Assembly: GCA_947589315.1 (NCBI GenBank)
Contig: CANPZE010000002.1
Coordinates: 45,128 to 109,127 of the forward strand
Length of the DNA: 64,000 nt
Reading direction: 5' to 3'
From: an uncultured Lachnospiraceae bacterium
GTDB lineage: Bacteria; Bacillota; Clostridia; Lachnospirales; Lachnospiraceae
Under the pieces are notes generated by a model. It was not told the origin of the DNA. It saw only the letters and a list, made by a program, of their open reading frames with translations, and made no database searches. A program made the position numbers and the translations under genes. Below, one piece after another: positions 43,046-51,508 of this stretch (position 1 is its first letter; each line of letters opens with the position of its first letter).

Positions 43046-45136
43046 CTATTCTGCCAGCTTCAGCATAATCTCATTGCTCCTTGCCACAAATTGGCTCATA
43101 GCCTCCGCCGATAAGGGCTTGTTGGCCAGTACCGCCAGATCGTAAAGCTGCTGGCAGAACAGGGAAATATTCTCTCCCTCCTTATGGTCCAATATATACT
43201 GCACCAGCTTATGGTTACTGTTGAGGATCAGCGTCTCTCCTCCGGCTCCGAACATATCCATATCCATTCCCGGCGTACTGTACATCTTCATCATATCCTG
43301 CATGCGCCGGGTCTCCTCGGACAGGATCAGCATAGACGCAACAGAGTCGTTTTTCAGCCTCTGCGCCTGGACCGTCAGCCCATCCTTGCCCAGCGCTTTC
43401 GTAAACGCCTGTGTCAAAGCCTCCGTCTGTTCCTTCAGCGCCTCTTCATCCTCTTCCTCTGTCAGGGCGTCCGACACATCAGAATCAATGCGCTGGAACT
43501 TCACCTTAAGATCTCCCTGCTCAAGCTGCGTGATAAAGGGCTGATCGATATTGTGGGTCAGGATCAGGGCATTCATATTCTCCTCTTTAAACATACTGAT
43601 GTACTGCCCCTGCTGCTGGACATCCGTTACATAATATACGGTGACCGGCTTCTCTTCCTCCTGCCCATCGCCGGAAGCATCCTCCCCGGCCTGGTTCTCT
43701 GCCTCCTTTGCCTCAGCCTGGCTGGCCTCCTGGTCCGTCTCTTCTCCGGCCGCCTTCTTTGCCTCTTCCACGTACTCCGGCAAAGTAATGTATTTGTCAT
43801 TCAGATCCTTGAAGATCAGATAATCATGAATCTTTTCCCGGAACTTATCATCCTTCAGGCAGCCAAATTTGATAAAGGGGCTGATGTCATCCCAGTATTT
43901 CTCATAGTTTTCCCGGTCTACCTTATACATGCCGGAAAGCTTATCTGCCACCTTCTTCGTGATATAATCCGAAATCTTCTTTACGAAACCGTCATTTTGC
44001 AGGGCGCTCCTGGATACATTCAGGGGAAGGTCCGGACAATCAATGACGCCCTTCAACAGCAACAGAAATTCCGGGATCACCTCTTTAATATTGTCTGCAA
44101 TAAATACCTGGTTGTTATATAGCTTGATCATCCCCTCGATATTCTCATATTCCATATTGATCCGGGGGAAATAAAGGATCCCTTTTAAATTAAAAGGATA
44201 ATCCATATTCAGATGGATCCAGAACAAGGGCTCCTTGTAATCCTGGAACACCTTGCGGTAGAATTCTTTGTACTCCTCATCGGTACAATCGTTGGGATGC
44301 TTCATCCACAGGGGCGAGGTATCACTGATAGATACCGGTCTTTTGTGGATCTTGGCCTTTTCTTTTCGGGGGGAGATTTCCACAGTCTCTTTTTCACCGT
44401 TTTCCTTTTCCCGTTCCTCGGTCTTAGCCTCTTCCACAATATTCTCTACAACCACATCATCTTCCCGCACATCAGCTGCGTCAATGGTCTCATATTCCTG
44501 CTCTGCATTCGCCCTGGACAGGAAAATCTCTACCGGCATAAAGGAACAATATTTGTTCAGGACCTCCCGCACGCGGTATTCATTGGCAAATTCCAGGCTA
44601 TCCTCAGACAGATACAGCGTAATCTTGGTACCTGTCTCCTGACGGTCGCCTTCCGTCATCTCAAAATTAATGCCGCCCTCTGATTCCCAATGCACCGGGG
44701 CAGCTCCCTCCTGCCAGGACAGAGTATCGATGGCAACTGTGTCTGCCACCATAAATGCAGAATAAAATCCCAGGCCAAAATGGCCGATGATCTGTTCTTC
44801 ATTGGTCTTGTCCTTATATTTCTCCAGGAAATCAGTAGCGCCGGAGAAGGCAACCTGATTGATATATTCCTTGACTTCTTCCTCTGTCATGCCGATGCCG
44901 TTATCGGTAAAAGTAATGGTCTTTTCCTCCGGATCGACCTCTACCTGGATCCTCGCCTTATAATCTTCTCCGAAGGTATACTCTCCCATTACCTCCAGCT
45001 TTTTTAATTTTGTAATAGCATCGCAGCCGTTGGAAACCAGCTCCCTGATAAAAATATCATGATCCGAATACAACCATTTCTTAATGATCGGGAACATATT
45101 CTCTGACTCAATTGATAAACTTCCTTTCAGTGACAT
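43046..45136 (-). CDS. htpG: Chaperone HtpG (Hsp90)
   Basis: ATP-dependent chaperone, 696 residues. The N-terminal GHKL ATPase has the E-N region IRELVSNGCDAITKL, FTDNGIGM, and GHFGLGFYSAFMVAD. The middle domain includes LNVSRSALQND, and the C-terminal domain dimerises. Unusual features are a charged linker (about 225-255, EEAKTEEREKENGEKE) and an acidic/Gln-rich insertion near 465-490 (EASQAEAKEAENQAGEDASG). A CIRCE element just after the promoter places it under HrcA heat-shock control. It forms a single-gene unit with its own terminator. Confidence 0.96.
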   Translation of the reverse strand: MSLKGSLSIESENMFPIIKKWLYSDHDIFIRELVSNGCDAITKLKKLEVMGEYTFGEDYKARIQVEVDPEEKTITFTDNGIGMTEEEVKEYINQVAFSGATDFLEKYKDKTNEEQIIGHFGLGFYSAFMVADTVAIDTLSWQEGAAPVHWESEGGINFEMTEGDRQETGTKITLYLSEDSLEFANEYRVREVLNKYCSFMPVEIFLSRANAEQEYETIDAADVREDDVVVENIVEEAKTEEREKENGEKETVEISPRKEKAKIHKRPVSISDTSPLWMKHPNDCTDEEYKEFYRKVFQDYKEPLFWIHLNMDYPFNLKGILYFPRINMEYENIEGMIKLYNNQVFIADNIKEVIPEFLLLLKGVIDCPDLPLNVSRSALQNDGFVKKISDYITKKVADKLSGMYKVDRENYEKYWDDISPFIKFGCLKDDKFREKIHDYLIFKDLNDKYITLPEYVEEAKKAAGEETDQEASQAEAKEAENQAGEDASGDGQEEEKPVTVYYVTDVQQQGQYISMFKEENMNALILTHNIDQPFITQLEQGDLKVKFQRIDSDVSDALTEEEDEEALKEQTEALTQAFTKALGKDGLTVQAQRLKNDSVASMLILSEETRRMQDMMKMYSTPGMDMDMFGAGGETLILNSNHKLVQYILDHKEGENISLFCQQLYDLAVLANKPLSAEAMSQFVARSNEIMLKLAE

Positions 45137-45170
45137 GATATCATCTCTCCTCTTTTCCTGATTTTTGCTG

Positions 45171-45197
45171 TTAGCAATCTATCTGATTGACTGCTAA
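45171..45197. promoter_or_regulatory. CIRCE heat-shock operator of htpG
   Basis: TTAGCAATC-N9-GACTGCTAA, with the 9-9-9 layout of the HrcA-binding consensus TTAGCACTC-N9-GAGTGCTAA. Each arm differs from consensus at one base. It lies just downstream of the -10 box. Confidence 0.85.
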
Positions 45198-45212
45198 CAA
45201 TTTCTAGTGGAT

Positions 45213-45241
45213 ATGATAATACCACGGCCTGAAAAAGTCAA
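45213..45241 (-). promoter_or_regulatory. Promoter of htpG
   Basis: The minus strand has TTGACT (45241-45236), a 17-bp spacer and TATCAT (45218-45213). CIRCE begins about 16 bp downstream of the -10. Confidence 0.7.
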
Positions 45242-45257
45242 GGAAATTTTATCCATT

Positions 45258-46346
45258 TTATGCTTTTTCTACAGCCTCCAGGGCCCGGGCAATGACTTTG
45301 TCCATGTCAAAATACTGGTACAGGCCTAATCTTCCCCCAAAAATGACATGCTCTTCTTTCTGTGCCAGGGAGGTATATTTCTGGTAGAGAGCCATATTTT
45401 CTTCATTGTTGACCGGATAATAGGGTTCCCTTCCCGGCTGCCATTCCGCCGGATATTCCCGCGTAATAATGGTATGCTCCTGGTCGCCGAAGGTAAAATG
45501 CTTGTGCTCAATGATCCTGGTATAGGGGATATCCCCGGAAGTATAATTCACCACTGCATTGCCCTGATAATTACTGCATTCCAGGCGTTCCGTCTCAAAA
45601 CGCAGAGAGCGGTACTGCAACGCCCCCAGCTGATAATCAAAGTATTCATCGATCATGCCGGTGAACAGGACCTGCTTTGCATCAATCTGATCCCGCACCT
45701 GGAAATAATCCGTGTTCAGCCGTACCGGGATCCCATCCAGCAGACGCTCTACCAGTACAGTATATCCCTCCTCCGGAATGCCCTGGTAACGGTCGTTAAA
45801 ATAATTGTTGTCATAAGTAAAGCGCAGCGGCAGACGTTTAATGATAAAGGCGGGAAGCTCACTGCATGCCCTTCCCCATTGCTTCTGGGTATACCCCTTA
45901 ACCAGCTTTTCGTACACATCCGTCCCCACAAGCTTCAATGCCTGTTCCTCCAGATTGCTGGGTTCTCCGATATCCAGTCCGGCAATCTGCTTCTCAATAA
46001 TGTCCTTTGCCTCCTGGGGAGTCTTTATATTCCACATCCGGCTAAAGGTATTCATGTTGAAGGGCAGGTTGTAAAGCTCTTCCCCATAGATAGCCACGGG
46101 AGAATTGATATAATGGTTGAAGGTAACGAATTGATTGACATAATCCCAGACACGCCGGTCTGAAGTATGAAAAATATGGGCGCCATATTCATGCACCTGG
46201 ATTCCGTCCTCCTCACGGGTATAGATGTTGCCGGCAATGTGATCCCTTTTCTCAATGACCAGGCATTTTTTCCCCTTCTGGGCCATTTCCCTGGCAAAGA
46301 CTGCCCCATACAGGCCCGCTCCCACAATCAGATAATCATATCCCAT
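45258..46346 (-). CDS. glf: UDP-galactopyranose mutase
   Basis: Flavoenzyme that converts UDP-galactopyranose to UDP-galactofuranose, the donor for Galf residues in surface glycans. The 362-residue protein starts YDYLIVGAGLYGAVFAREMAQKGKK (outline), the FAD-binding GxGxxG, then EKRDHIAGNIYT, HEYGAHIFHTSD, FNHYINSPVAIYGEELYNLPFNMNTF, and the conserved arginines in IPEEGYT and EYP. Normal length. It is the last gene of the polysaccharide run, 40 bp after tagD. Confidence 0.96.
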   Translation of the reverse strand: MGYDYLIVGAGLYGAVFAREMAQKGKKCLVIEKRDHIAGNIYTREEDGIQVHEYGAHIFHTSDRRVWDYVNQFVTFNHYINSPVAIYGEELYNLPFNMNTFSRMWNIKTPQEAKDIIEKQIAGLDIGEPSNLEEQALKLVGTDVYEKLVKGYTQKQWGRACSELPAFIIKRLPLRFTYDNNYFNDRYQGIPEEGYTVLVERLLDGIPVRLNTDYFQVRDQIDAKQVLFTGMIDEYFDYQLGALQYRSLRFETERLECSNYQGNAVVNYTSGDIPYTRIIEHKHFTFGDQEHTIITREYPAEWQPGREPYYPVNNEENMALYQKYTSLAQKEEHVIFGGRLGLYQYFDMDKVIARALEAVEKA

Positions 46347-46386
46347 AATCTTCTTTCTCCTTTTCTTCTAATGCTCCGCCTTGTTC

Positions 46387-46779
46387 TTATTTATTCAGGT
46401 CCTCTTTAATCTGAGTGGAGGAAATCTCCGGCGTCCGGCTCAGATATACTACCTGGACGCCCTCTTCCCGCAGAAAATCAAATTTCCCCTCCCAGTCATT
46501 TCCGATCACAAAAGTATCAATATGGTATTCGCGCATATCCTGCCGCTTCTGTTCCCATGACTCCTCCGGGATCACCAAATCTACATAGCGGATAGCCTCC
46601 AGCAAAAGCTTGCGCTTCTCATAAGAAAAATAGCATTTCTTATGCTTCTCCTCCCAGTTAAATTCATCTGTAGACAATGCCACGATCAAATAATCTCCCA
46701 GCTCTTTTGCCCGGCGCAGAAGATTGATATGGCCGTAATGGAGCAAGTCAAAGGTTCCATAAGTAATCACCCGTTTCAT
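46387..46779 (-). CDS. tagD: Glycerol-3-phosphate cytidylyltransferase
   Basis: Makes CDP-glycerol from CTP and glycerol 3-phosphate, the donor for glycerol-phosphate teichoic acid or glycan decoration. The 130-residue protein has the nucleotidyltransferase motif [14 protein letters not shown] with HxGH (here HYGH), and [14 protein letters not shown] with the ISSTxI signature. Length matches TagD. It sits between the GtrA terminator and glf. With glf it suggests a surface polymer that contains both Galf and glycerol phosphate; no CDP-glycerol transferase is visible in the window. Confidence 0.93.
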   Translation of the reverse strand: MKRVITYGTFDLLHYGHINLLRRAKELGDYLIVALSTDEFNWEEKHKKCYFSYEKRKLLLEAIRYVDLVIPEESWEQKRQDMREYHIDTFVIGNDWEGKFDFLREEGVQVVYLSRTPEISSTQIKEDLNK

Positions 46780-46873
46780 TTATTTAATTCCCTTTCTTCT
46801 TTTTCTCTGCGGAATACAAAAAGCTTACTGCAGACATGATTGCATGCCATCACAATGCAGACGCCCAAAAAGC

Positions 46874-46912
46874 AAAAAAAGGCGGCCATCTTCTGCACTG
46901 CAGCGGACAGCC
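46874..46912 (-). terminator. Terminator after the GtrA gene
   Basis: On the minus strand GGCTGTC pairs with GATGGCC (two wobbles), an inner CTGC pairs with GCAG, and seven T follow. It separates the glycosyltransferase genes from tagD-glf. Confidence 0.6.
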
Positions 46913-46935
46913 TCCGGCTTTTACTTCCAAATACC

Positions 46936-47430
46936 TTACAATTTCTTTATACTGAAGCCATATTTCCTTCCATTGTGCCATACTTGCTCCTCCCCGCCCT
47001 GCTTCTGCCGGAATACCAGGAATCTGCTACAATAATAATTCATTACCATAACAATAAGGCTTACAATAATTTTTGACGCCAGCCCTTCTACTCCAAACAG
47101 CCTCTGGTCCATTCCCATATGGTACAGCATAGGCTGGGCGCTGACCTCTATCAGGCCGGTCGCCCCTCTGGCTCCCAGATAAGCTATAAATTCCCACATT
47201 ACAGTATGTATGTCCCAGTCCGGGCTGCCAAAAACAAATAATTTGTTCCCCAGATAGGCCAGGATCACTGTGACCGCCCAGGAAAAGACATTGGCTGTCA
47301 CCATGGGCATGTTCCTTACGCAGATAGCATACAGGATCCAGTTCCCTATTGTCAACGTAACGCCTACTGCGGAATAATGTATGAATTCCCGGCGCTTTTC
47401 ATTGAATTTCTTACTCGTTCTCCATAACAT
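46936..47430 (-). CDS. GtrA-family membrane protein
   Basis: A 164-residue protein with four hydrophobic helices and the GtrA pattern: HYSAVGVTLTIGNWILYA, then WAVTVILAYLGNKLFVF, and the C-terminal MNYYCSRFLVF. GtrA-like proteins are thought to flip lipid-linked sugars such as undecaprenyl-phosphate-glucose across the membrane. The start at MLWRTSKK follows GAGGA by 8-9 nt; the upstream frame extension has no good site. It ends the run of glycosyltransferase genes and would help decorate the polymer. Confidence 0.85.
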   Translation of the reverse strand: MLWRTSKKFNEKRREFIHYSAVGVTLTIGNWILYAICVRNMPMVTANVFSWAVTVILAYLGNKLFVFGSPDWDIHTVMWEFIAYLGARGATGLIEVSAQPMLYHMGMDQRLFGVEGLASKIIVSLIVMVMNYYCSRFLVFRQKQGGEEQVWHNGRKYGFSIKKL

Positions 47431-47569
47431 TTCTATATTCCTCGCTTTTGATAATAACCTGCCTGGCCGTGCGGCAAGATTTTCTCCTTTGCACACAATA
47501 CTGGATTATAAACCAGACAGGCCGTCTCGTCAAGCTTTTCTGAAACTTTCTTTTCCTTTGCCTGCGCCG

Positions 47570-49309
47570 TCATTTCCAAAGGAAATAATACTTTCCAAAG
47601 CGTCCCAGCCCTGGGTTCGCATGGGGATCCGGCTGCTCCAGGACGGTACTCCAGCTGCTTTGGAATCTATCCCACTCCTCTTTCGTCCACCGTCCCTTCC
47701 TGCCCTTCTGCTGGCTGGAGGAATCCTCCACAAAGGATACATAGGGGGTGATCACCCCCTGTCCTCCTTTTCCCATTCCTGTCAGGCATAAGGAGAACCA
47801 GGCCCCGTCTTCAAACAGACCCCATTGCCAGCGCTGCTGCCGGCATCGGTGCTCATATTCCCGAAATACTGTATCACGGCAAGCCAGGACAGCCCCTGAC
47901 AACAGAGAAATATTTTGCCGGAAGGACAGACGGTTCATATAGGAGGGGGCATGGCGGGGCAGCCCCTGATACAGAGGATAGATCCGGACAGAGCCCTCCC
48001 TCTCCGTTGGGAAACCTGGGATCCCTTTGAGGCGGCGCGGATATTCTCCGGCTCTCCCATAGTAGCAGCCGGCATGGCTTACCTTGCCATCCTGTGTGAA
48101 TACCACAGGGGCTGCCGCCATGCTCTCCTTGGGCTGAAGACAGGACAGAAGCTCTCCCACCCATTCCCGGAAGGGCTGTTCCGGAAGGTAGCCGTCCCGT
48201 ACCAGAAAAACATACTGGGGTGACCTGGCGGAGTCGGACAGCAGTATTTTCCTGCCCTGCTCTTCCGGCGGCTTCAGCTCTGCCTCCCAGGGAAGCGTTG
48301 AGAGCTGTTCCTGCAGACGGCCATAAACCTTCCGGTTCTCCGGCAGGAACAGGATTCTGGCGTCCTCTGGCACCTTGTAGTCTATCCGGTAAAAGGGCCC
48401 ATATTCCCGGGAGGCAGCCACCCGGCCCTCCAGCCCTTTCCTTTTTAAGTGTTCCTCCAGAGCCCGGCGCCCGGCCTGTATCGTATAGGGCTTGGCTTCT
48501 GCCGCTGCCGCCACTGAGCCGGAATGGATCCTCCAATAATACAGGACCCGGGGAACATGGCAGATATGCTCTGCCTGATCGGTAAGGCGCAGCAGCAGGT
48601 CATAGTCCTGGCTCCCGTCAAATTCACTGCGCAGCATGCCCGCCTTCTCCAGAAGCTCCCGGGCAAACACAGAGAAATGGCAAATATAATTATTGCTGCA
48701 AAAGCTCTCGGGGGAGAAATCCGGTTTGAAGTGGATGCTTTGTACCCGTTCCGGCTGCCGGTCAAAGGAAAGCTCATCTGTATAAATAAAATCTGCCTTT
48801 CTCCGCTGAATTTCCTGTACGACATAATACAGGGCGCTGGGATGCAGGATATCGTCATGATCCAGAAGGGCTATATACTCTCCCTCTGTCATCTGGATCC
48901 CCTGATTCGTATTTTCGGAAATCCCCCGATTGCCGGAAAGAAGCTGGTATTTGATCCTGTAGTCCTCTCTGGCATATTCCTCCACTATGGCGGCTACTTC
49001 CTCCTGCCGCTGATCGCTGGCATCTGCCAGGCAGAGTTCCCAATCTCCATAAGTCTGCCCTTGTACCGACTCGATCATATCCCGGAGGAAATCCTCCCGG
49101 GTATTATACAGGGGAACCACCAGGCTGACGGTCACAGGCCTGTCTGGTTGCCAGTTCCTCTGTCTCTGCGCCTCCTTATTTTTTACAGACAGGGGATAGC
49201 GTCTCTTTCCCTGCAGGTACTTAATCTGAAAACGGTAATATCCCTGTTTCAGCATATAGGCGGTCCCATACTCCCTCTGGTAACGGAGAAGCTTATCCAC
49301 GATCCCCAT
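47570..49309 (-). CDS. Family 2 glycosyltransferase with long C-terminal extension
   Basis: A 579-residue protein. N-terminal leader (about 1-55, RYQREYGTAYML), then a GT-A domain at about 58-290 with VSLVVPLYNTREDFL, NRGISENTNQGIQMTEGEYIALLDHDDI carrying the DxD (DHDD), and EFDGSQDYDLLLRL (outline). The 290-residue C-terminal half holds no motif I recognise, apart from a possible second GT-like end (ALEEHL region and FEDGAWFSLCL, an ED motif), so it could be a two-module transferase. It is downstream of another GT2 and upstream of GtrA. Sugar specificity is not readable. Confidence 0.85.
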   Translation of the reverse strand: MGIVDKLLRYQREYGTAYMLKQGYYRFQIKYLQGKRRYPLSVKNKEAQRQRNWQPDRPVTVSLVVPLYNTREDFLRDMIESVQGQTYGDWELCLADASDQRQEEVAAIVEEYAREDYRIKYQLLSGNRGISENTNQGIQMTEGEYIALLDHDDILHPSALYYVVQEIQRRKADFIYTDELSFDRQPERVQSIHFKPDFSPESFCSNNYICHFSVFARELLEKAGMLRSEFDGSQDYDLLLRLTDQAEHICHVPRVLYYWRIHSGSVAAAAEAKPYTIQAGRRALEEHLKRKGLEGRVAASREYGPFYRIDYKVPEDARILFLPENRKVYGRLQEQLSTLPWEAELKPPEEQGRKILLSDSARSPQYVFLVRDGYLPEQPFREWVGELLSCLQPKESMAAAPVVFTQDGKVSHAGCYYGRAGEYPRRLKGIPGFPTEREGSVRIYPLYQGLPRHAPSYMNRLSFRQNISLLSGAVLACRDTVFREYEHRCRQQRWQWGLFEDGAWFSLCLTGMGKGGQGVITPYVSFVEDSSSQQKGRKGRWTKEEWDRFQSSWSTVLEQPDPHANPGLGRFGKYYFLWK

Positions 49310-49330
49310 GTTCCGTCCCTCCTCTGTCTT

Positions 49331-50290
49331 TTAATATGCCCCGGAAAGCAGGATCCAATAAAAAATCCGGTTATCCATTTTCCGCTGGCGATACAGCCCT
49401 CCCTTGCGGAGCAGCCTCCTCCTTGCGCGAAAAGACCCCTTGGCCTCTACCAGCTGACGGGCCAGCTGCAATCTGGGATTCTCCCCAACCTCTTTTTCAA
49501 AGATACGCACGAGCTCCCCTGCCTGGTGGCTGATATTGCCCCGGTTAGACCGGAACCGGCGGGCCCGCATCTTAAATTCCCCTATCTGGCTCGTCTGGAC
49601 CCCTACTACATTATTGCCATGTTGGCGATAGCATAAGAAAGACTCCTCATCATAATAGATCTGCCCAAAGCAGGTAGCTATCAGATACAGCCACCAGTCA
49701 TGCATTATGGTGAATTCCGGCAGATGGCCGATGATACGGTTCCGAAGCTCCTGATTGAACACCTGGGTACAGCCCGTAGATATATTTTCGATCAAAGCAT
49801 TTTCAAAAGCCGGGCGGATGGCAGGATGTATGATCTCTGACTCCAGGCTGCGAAGCTCGCCGTCCACAAGCTTAGGGCGGCAGCAATACAATAACGGCTT
49901 TCCTGTGCGTCCGCCCTCCCCTCTCTCTGTCTCCTGTTGTTCCAATTCTTCCAGCTTCTCTACTGCCCGGGTCAGCTTCCCCGGCATCCAATAATCATCC
50001 TGGTCGCTAAAGGCATAATACTCGTTCTCCCCGGCCCGCTCCAGCAGATCCCAAAAGCTGTTGATCACACCCACATTCTCTCCCGGATACCAGGAAATCC
50101 GGTCTGGATATTGCAGAGCGTATTGCTCCAGGATCTCCCTGGTCCCGTCCTGAGAACCATCGTCCCGTACCAGCAGGGAAAAGCTTGCCTTCCCAAACCT
50201 CTCACAATCCTGGTTCAAAATAGATTCCAGCTGCTCCGGCAGATATTTTTCTCCGTTATACGCAGACATTAAAATGATCAATTTCTTCAC
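49331..50290 (-). CDS. Family 2 glycosyltransferase (rhamnosyltransferase-like)
   Basis: A 319-residue GT-A enzyme. ILMSAYNGEKYLPEQLESILNQ, RDDGSQDGT, and YYAFSDQDDYWMPGK with the DxD, then TIMHDWWLYLIA, match GT2 enzymes resembling rhamnosyltransferases. Translation begins at a GTG (50290-50288), in front of which is GGAGGAG; the four bases GTGA overlap the stop of the previous gene, so the pair is coupled. No nearer ATG is available. It acts on a polymer intermediate in the cytosol. Acceptor unknown. Confidence 0.9.
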   Translation of the reverse strand: MKKLIILMSAYNGEKYLPEQLESILNQDCERFGKASFSLLVRDDGSQDGTREILEQYALQYPDRISWYPGENVGVINSFWDLLERAGENEYYAFSDQDDYWMPGKLTRAVEKLEELEQQETERGEGGRTGKPLLYCCRPKLVDGELRSLESEIIHPAIRPAFENALIENISTGCTQVFNQELRNRIIGHLPEFTIMHDWWLYLIATCFGQIYYDEESFLCYRQHGNNVVGVQTSQIGEFKMRARRFRSNRGNISHQAGELVRIFEKEVGENPRLQLARQLVEAKGSFRARRRLLRKGGLYRQRKMDNRIFYWILLSGAY

Positions 50291-51495
50291 TGCTTCTCCT
50301 CCTCCTTCTGCTGTGGATGCGTTACCGATGCATAAATCTGGCGCATCTTTTCCTCCACCACAGGGCGGGCAAACTGTTCGAGCCTTTTCCGGTTCCATTC
50401 TCCCATCCGCCGGCGCTGAAGCTCCTTCTCCCGGCCTTGCCTTCCTTCCTGAAACATCCGGCGGATCCCTTCCGCATAATGGCCCGGCTGCCAATCCTCC
50501 AGCAGATATCCTCCCTTGCTGTCCAGGATCAGATCCGTGATCCCCCGGATCCTGGTAGCGATCACCGGAAGCCCGGCCGCCATAGCCTCCATTACAGCCA
50601 CAGGAAGCCCTTCCTGCAATGAGGGGAATACAAAGCAGTCTGCCTGCTGCAGCACTTCCTTTACATCTGTCACATAGCCGGCAAAACGTATCTGCTCCTC
50701 CAGCCCCAGCTGCCTGACCCGCTGCCGCAGATCCTCCTCCAGGGGGCCCGTACCGCAGATCAGATAGGTCATCGGCAGGTCCCGCAGCAGGGCCATTGCT
50801 TCAATCATTACCCTGTTGTTCTTCCGTTTCGTCAATTCCCCTACGCTGACCAGGATACTCTGCTCCCGGCCTATCCCAAACCGTTCCCGGAGATCGGAGC
50901 GTCCTCTCCCTGCCAGGTCCCCGTCCTTCTCATATTTTTCCAGATCGATGCCAATCCCCATAATCCGCTCTACCTTTCCCCTGACGGGAAAATGGGAGGC
51001 TCTCTGGTAATCCTCCTGATTGATCAGGATCAGCCGGTCTGTGTAGCGGGCCAGATACCGCTCTACCGGATAATAGATCCAATTCTTCCACGGAGCTCCC
51101 GTGTAAAAGTGCAGGCCATGGGCCGTATACAGCACTGGCACCTGCCGTCCGGAGCGGCGCCGCTCTGCCTGCGCCGCCACCCGGGCCACCACTCCGCTCA
51201 TAGGCATATGGCAGTGGATCAGATCGAATTGTTCTTCTTCTAATAGATGCCGAAGCTGCCCATAGGCCCTCCGAACCTGGGGGGAAAAGGGGGAACGCCC
51301 AAAATCAATGGGATGGCAGACAATTCCTGTCCCTTCCAGCCGATGATTATCTTTGCCGTAGACAATGGTATGGAAATTGGAGGCGTAATGTACCTGATAT
51401 CCCATTTCCTGCAAAATCCTGACGTTATTCATCTCAAACTGAGGCAGAAATCCACTGACTCTGGTAACGATCAAAGCCTTTTTCCCTTGCTTCAT
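50287..51495 (-). CDS. Family 4 glycosyltransferase
   Basis: A 402-residue GT-B enzyme. The N-terminal domain contains VTRVSGFLPQFEMNNVRIL and IHCHMPMSGVVARVA; the C-terminal nucleotide-sugar domain has VSVGELTKRKNN, FAGYVTDVKEVLQQADCFVFPSLQEGLPVAVMEAMAAGLPVIAT (outline) with the EX7E motif (EGLPVAVME). This is a retaining transferase that probably adds the second sugar of the repeat. The sugar-phosphate transferase gene ends 13 bp upstream and the GT2 gene overlaps downstream. Confidence 0.92.
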   Translation of the reverse strand: MKQGKKALIVTRVSGFLPQFEMNNVRILQEMGYQVHYASNFHTIVYGKDNHRLEGTGIVCHPIDFGRSPFSPQVRRAYGQLRHLLEEEQFDLIHCHMPMSGVVARVAAQAERRRSGRQVPVLYTAHGLHFYTGAPWKNWIYYPVERYLARYTDRLILINQEDYQRASHFPVRGKVERIMGIGIDLEKYEKDGDLAGRGRSDLRERFGIGREQSILVSVGELTKRKNNRVMIEAMALLRDLPMTYLICGTGPLEEDLRQRVRQLGLEEQIRFAGYVTDVKEVLQQADCFVFPSLQEGLPVAVMEAMAAGLPVIATRIRGITDLILDSKGGYLLEDWQPGHYAEGIRRMFQEGRQGREKELQRRRMGEWNRKRLEQFARPVVEEKMRQIYASVTHPQQKEEEKQ

Positions 51496-51508
51496 CCTCT
51501 GCCTCCTC

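Noticed and set aside
46840..47076. 78-codon plus-strand frame
   Set aside because: Crosses the GtrA terminator and the end of GtrA, with no start signal and low-complexity product.
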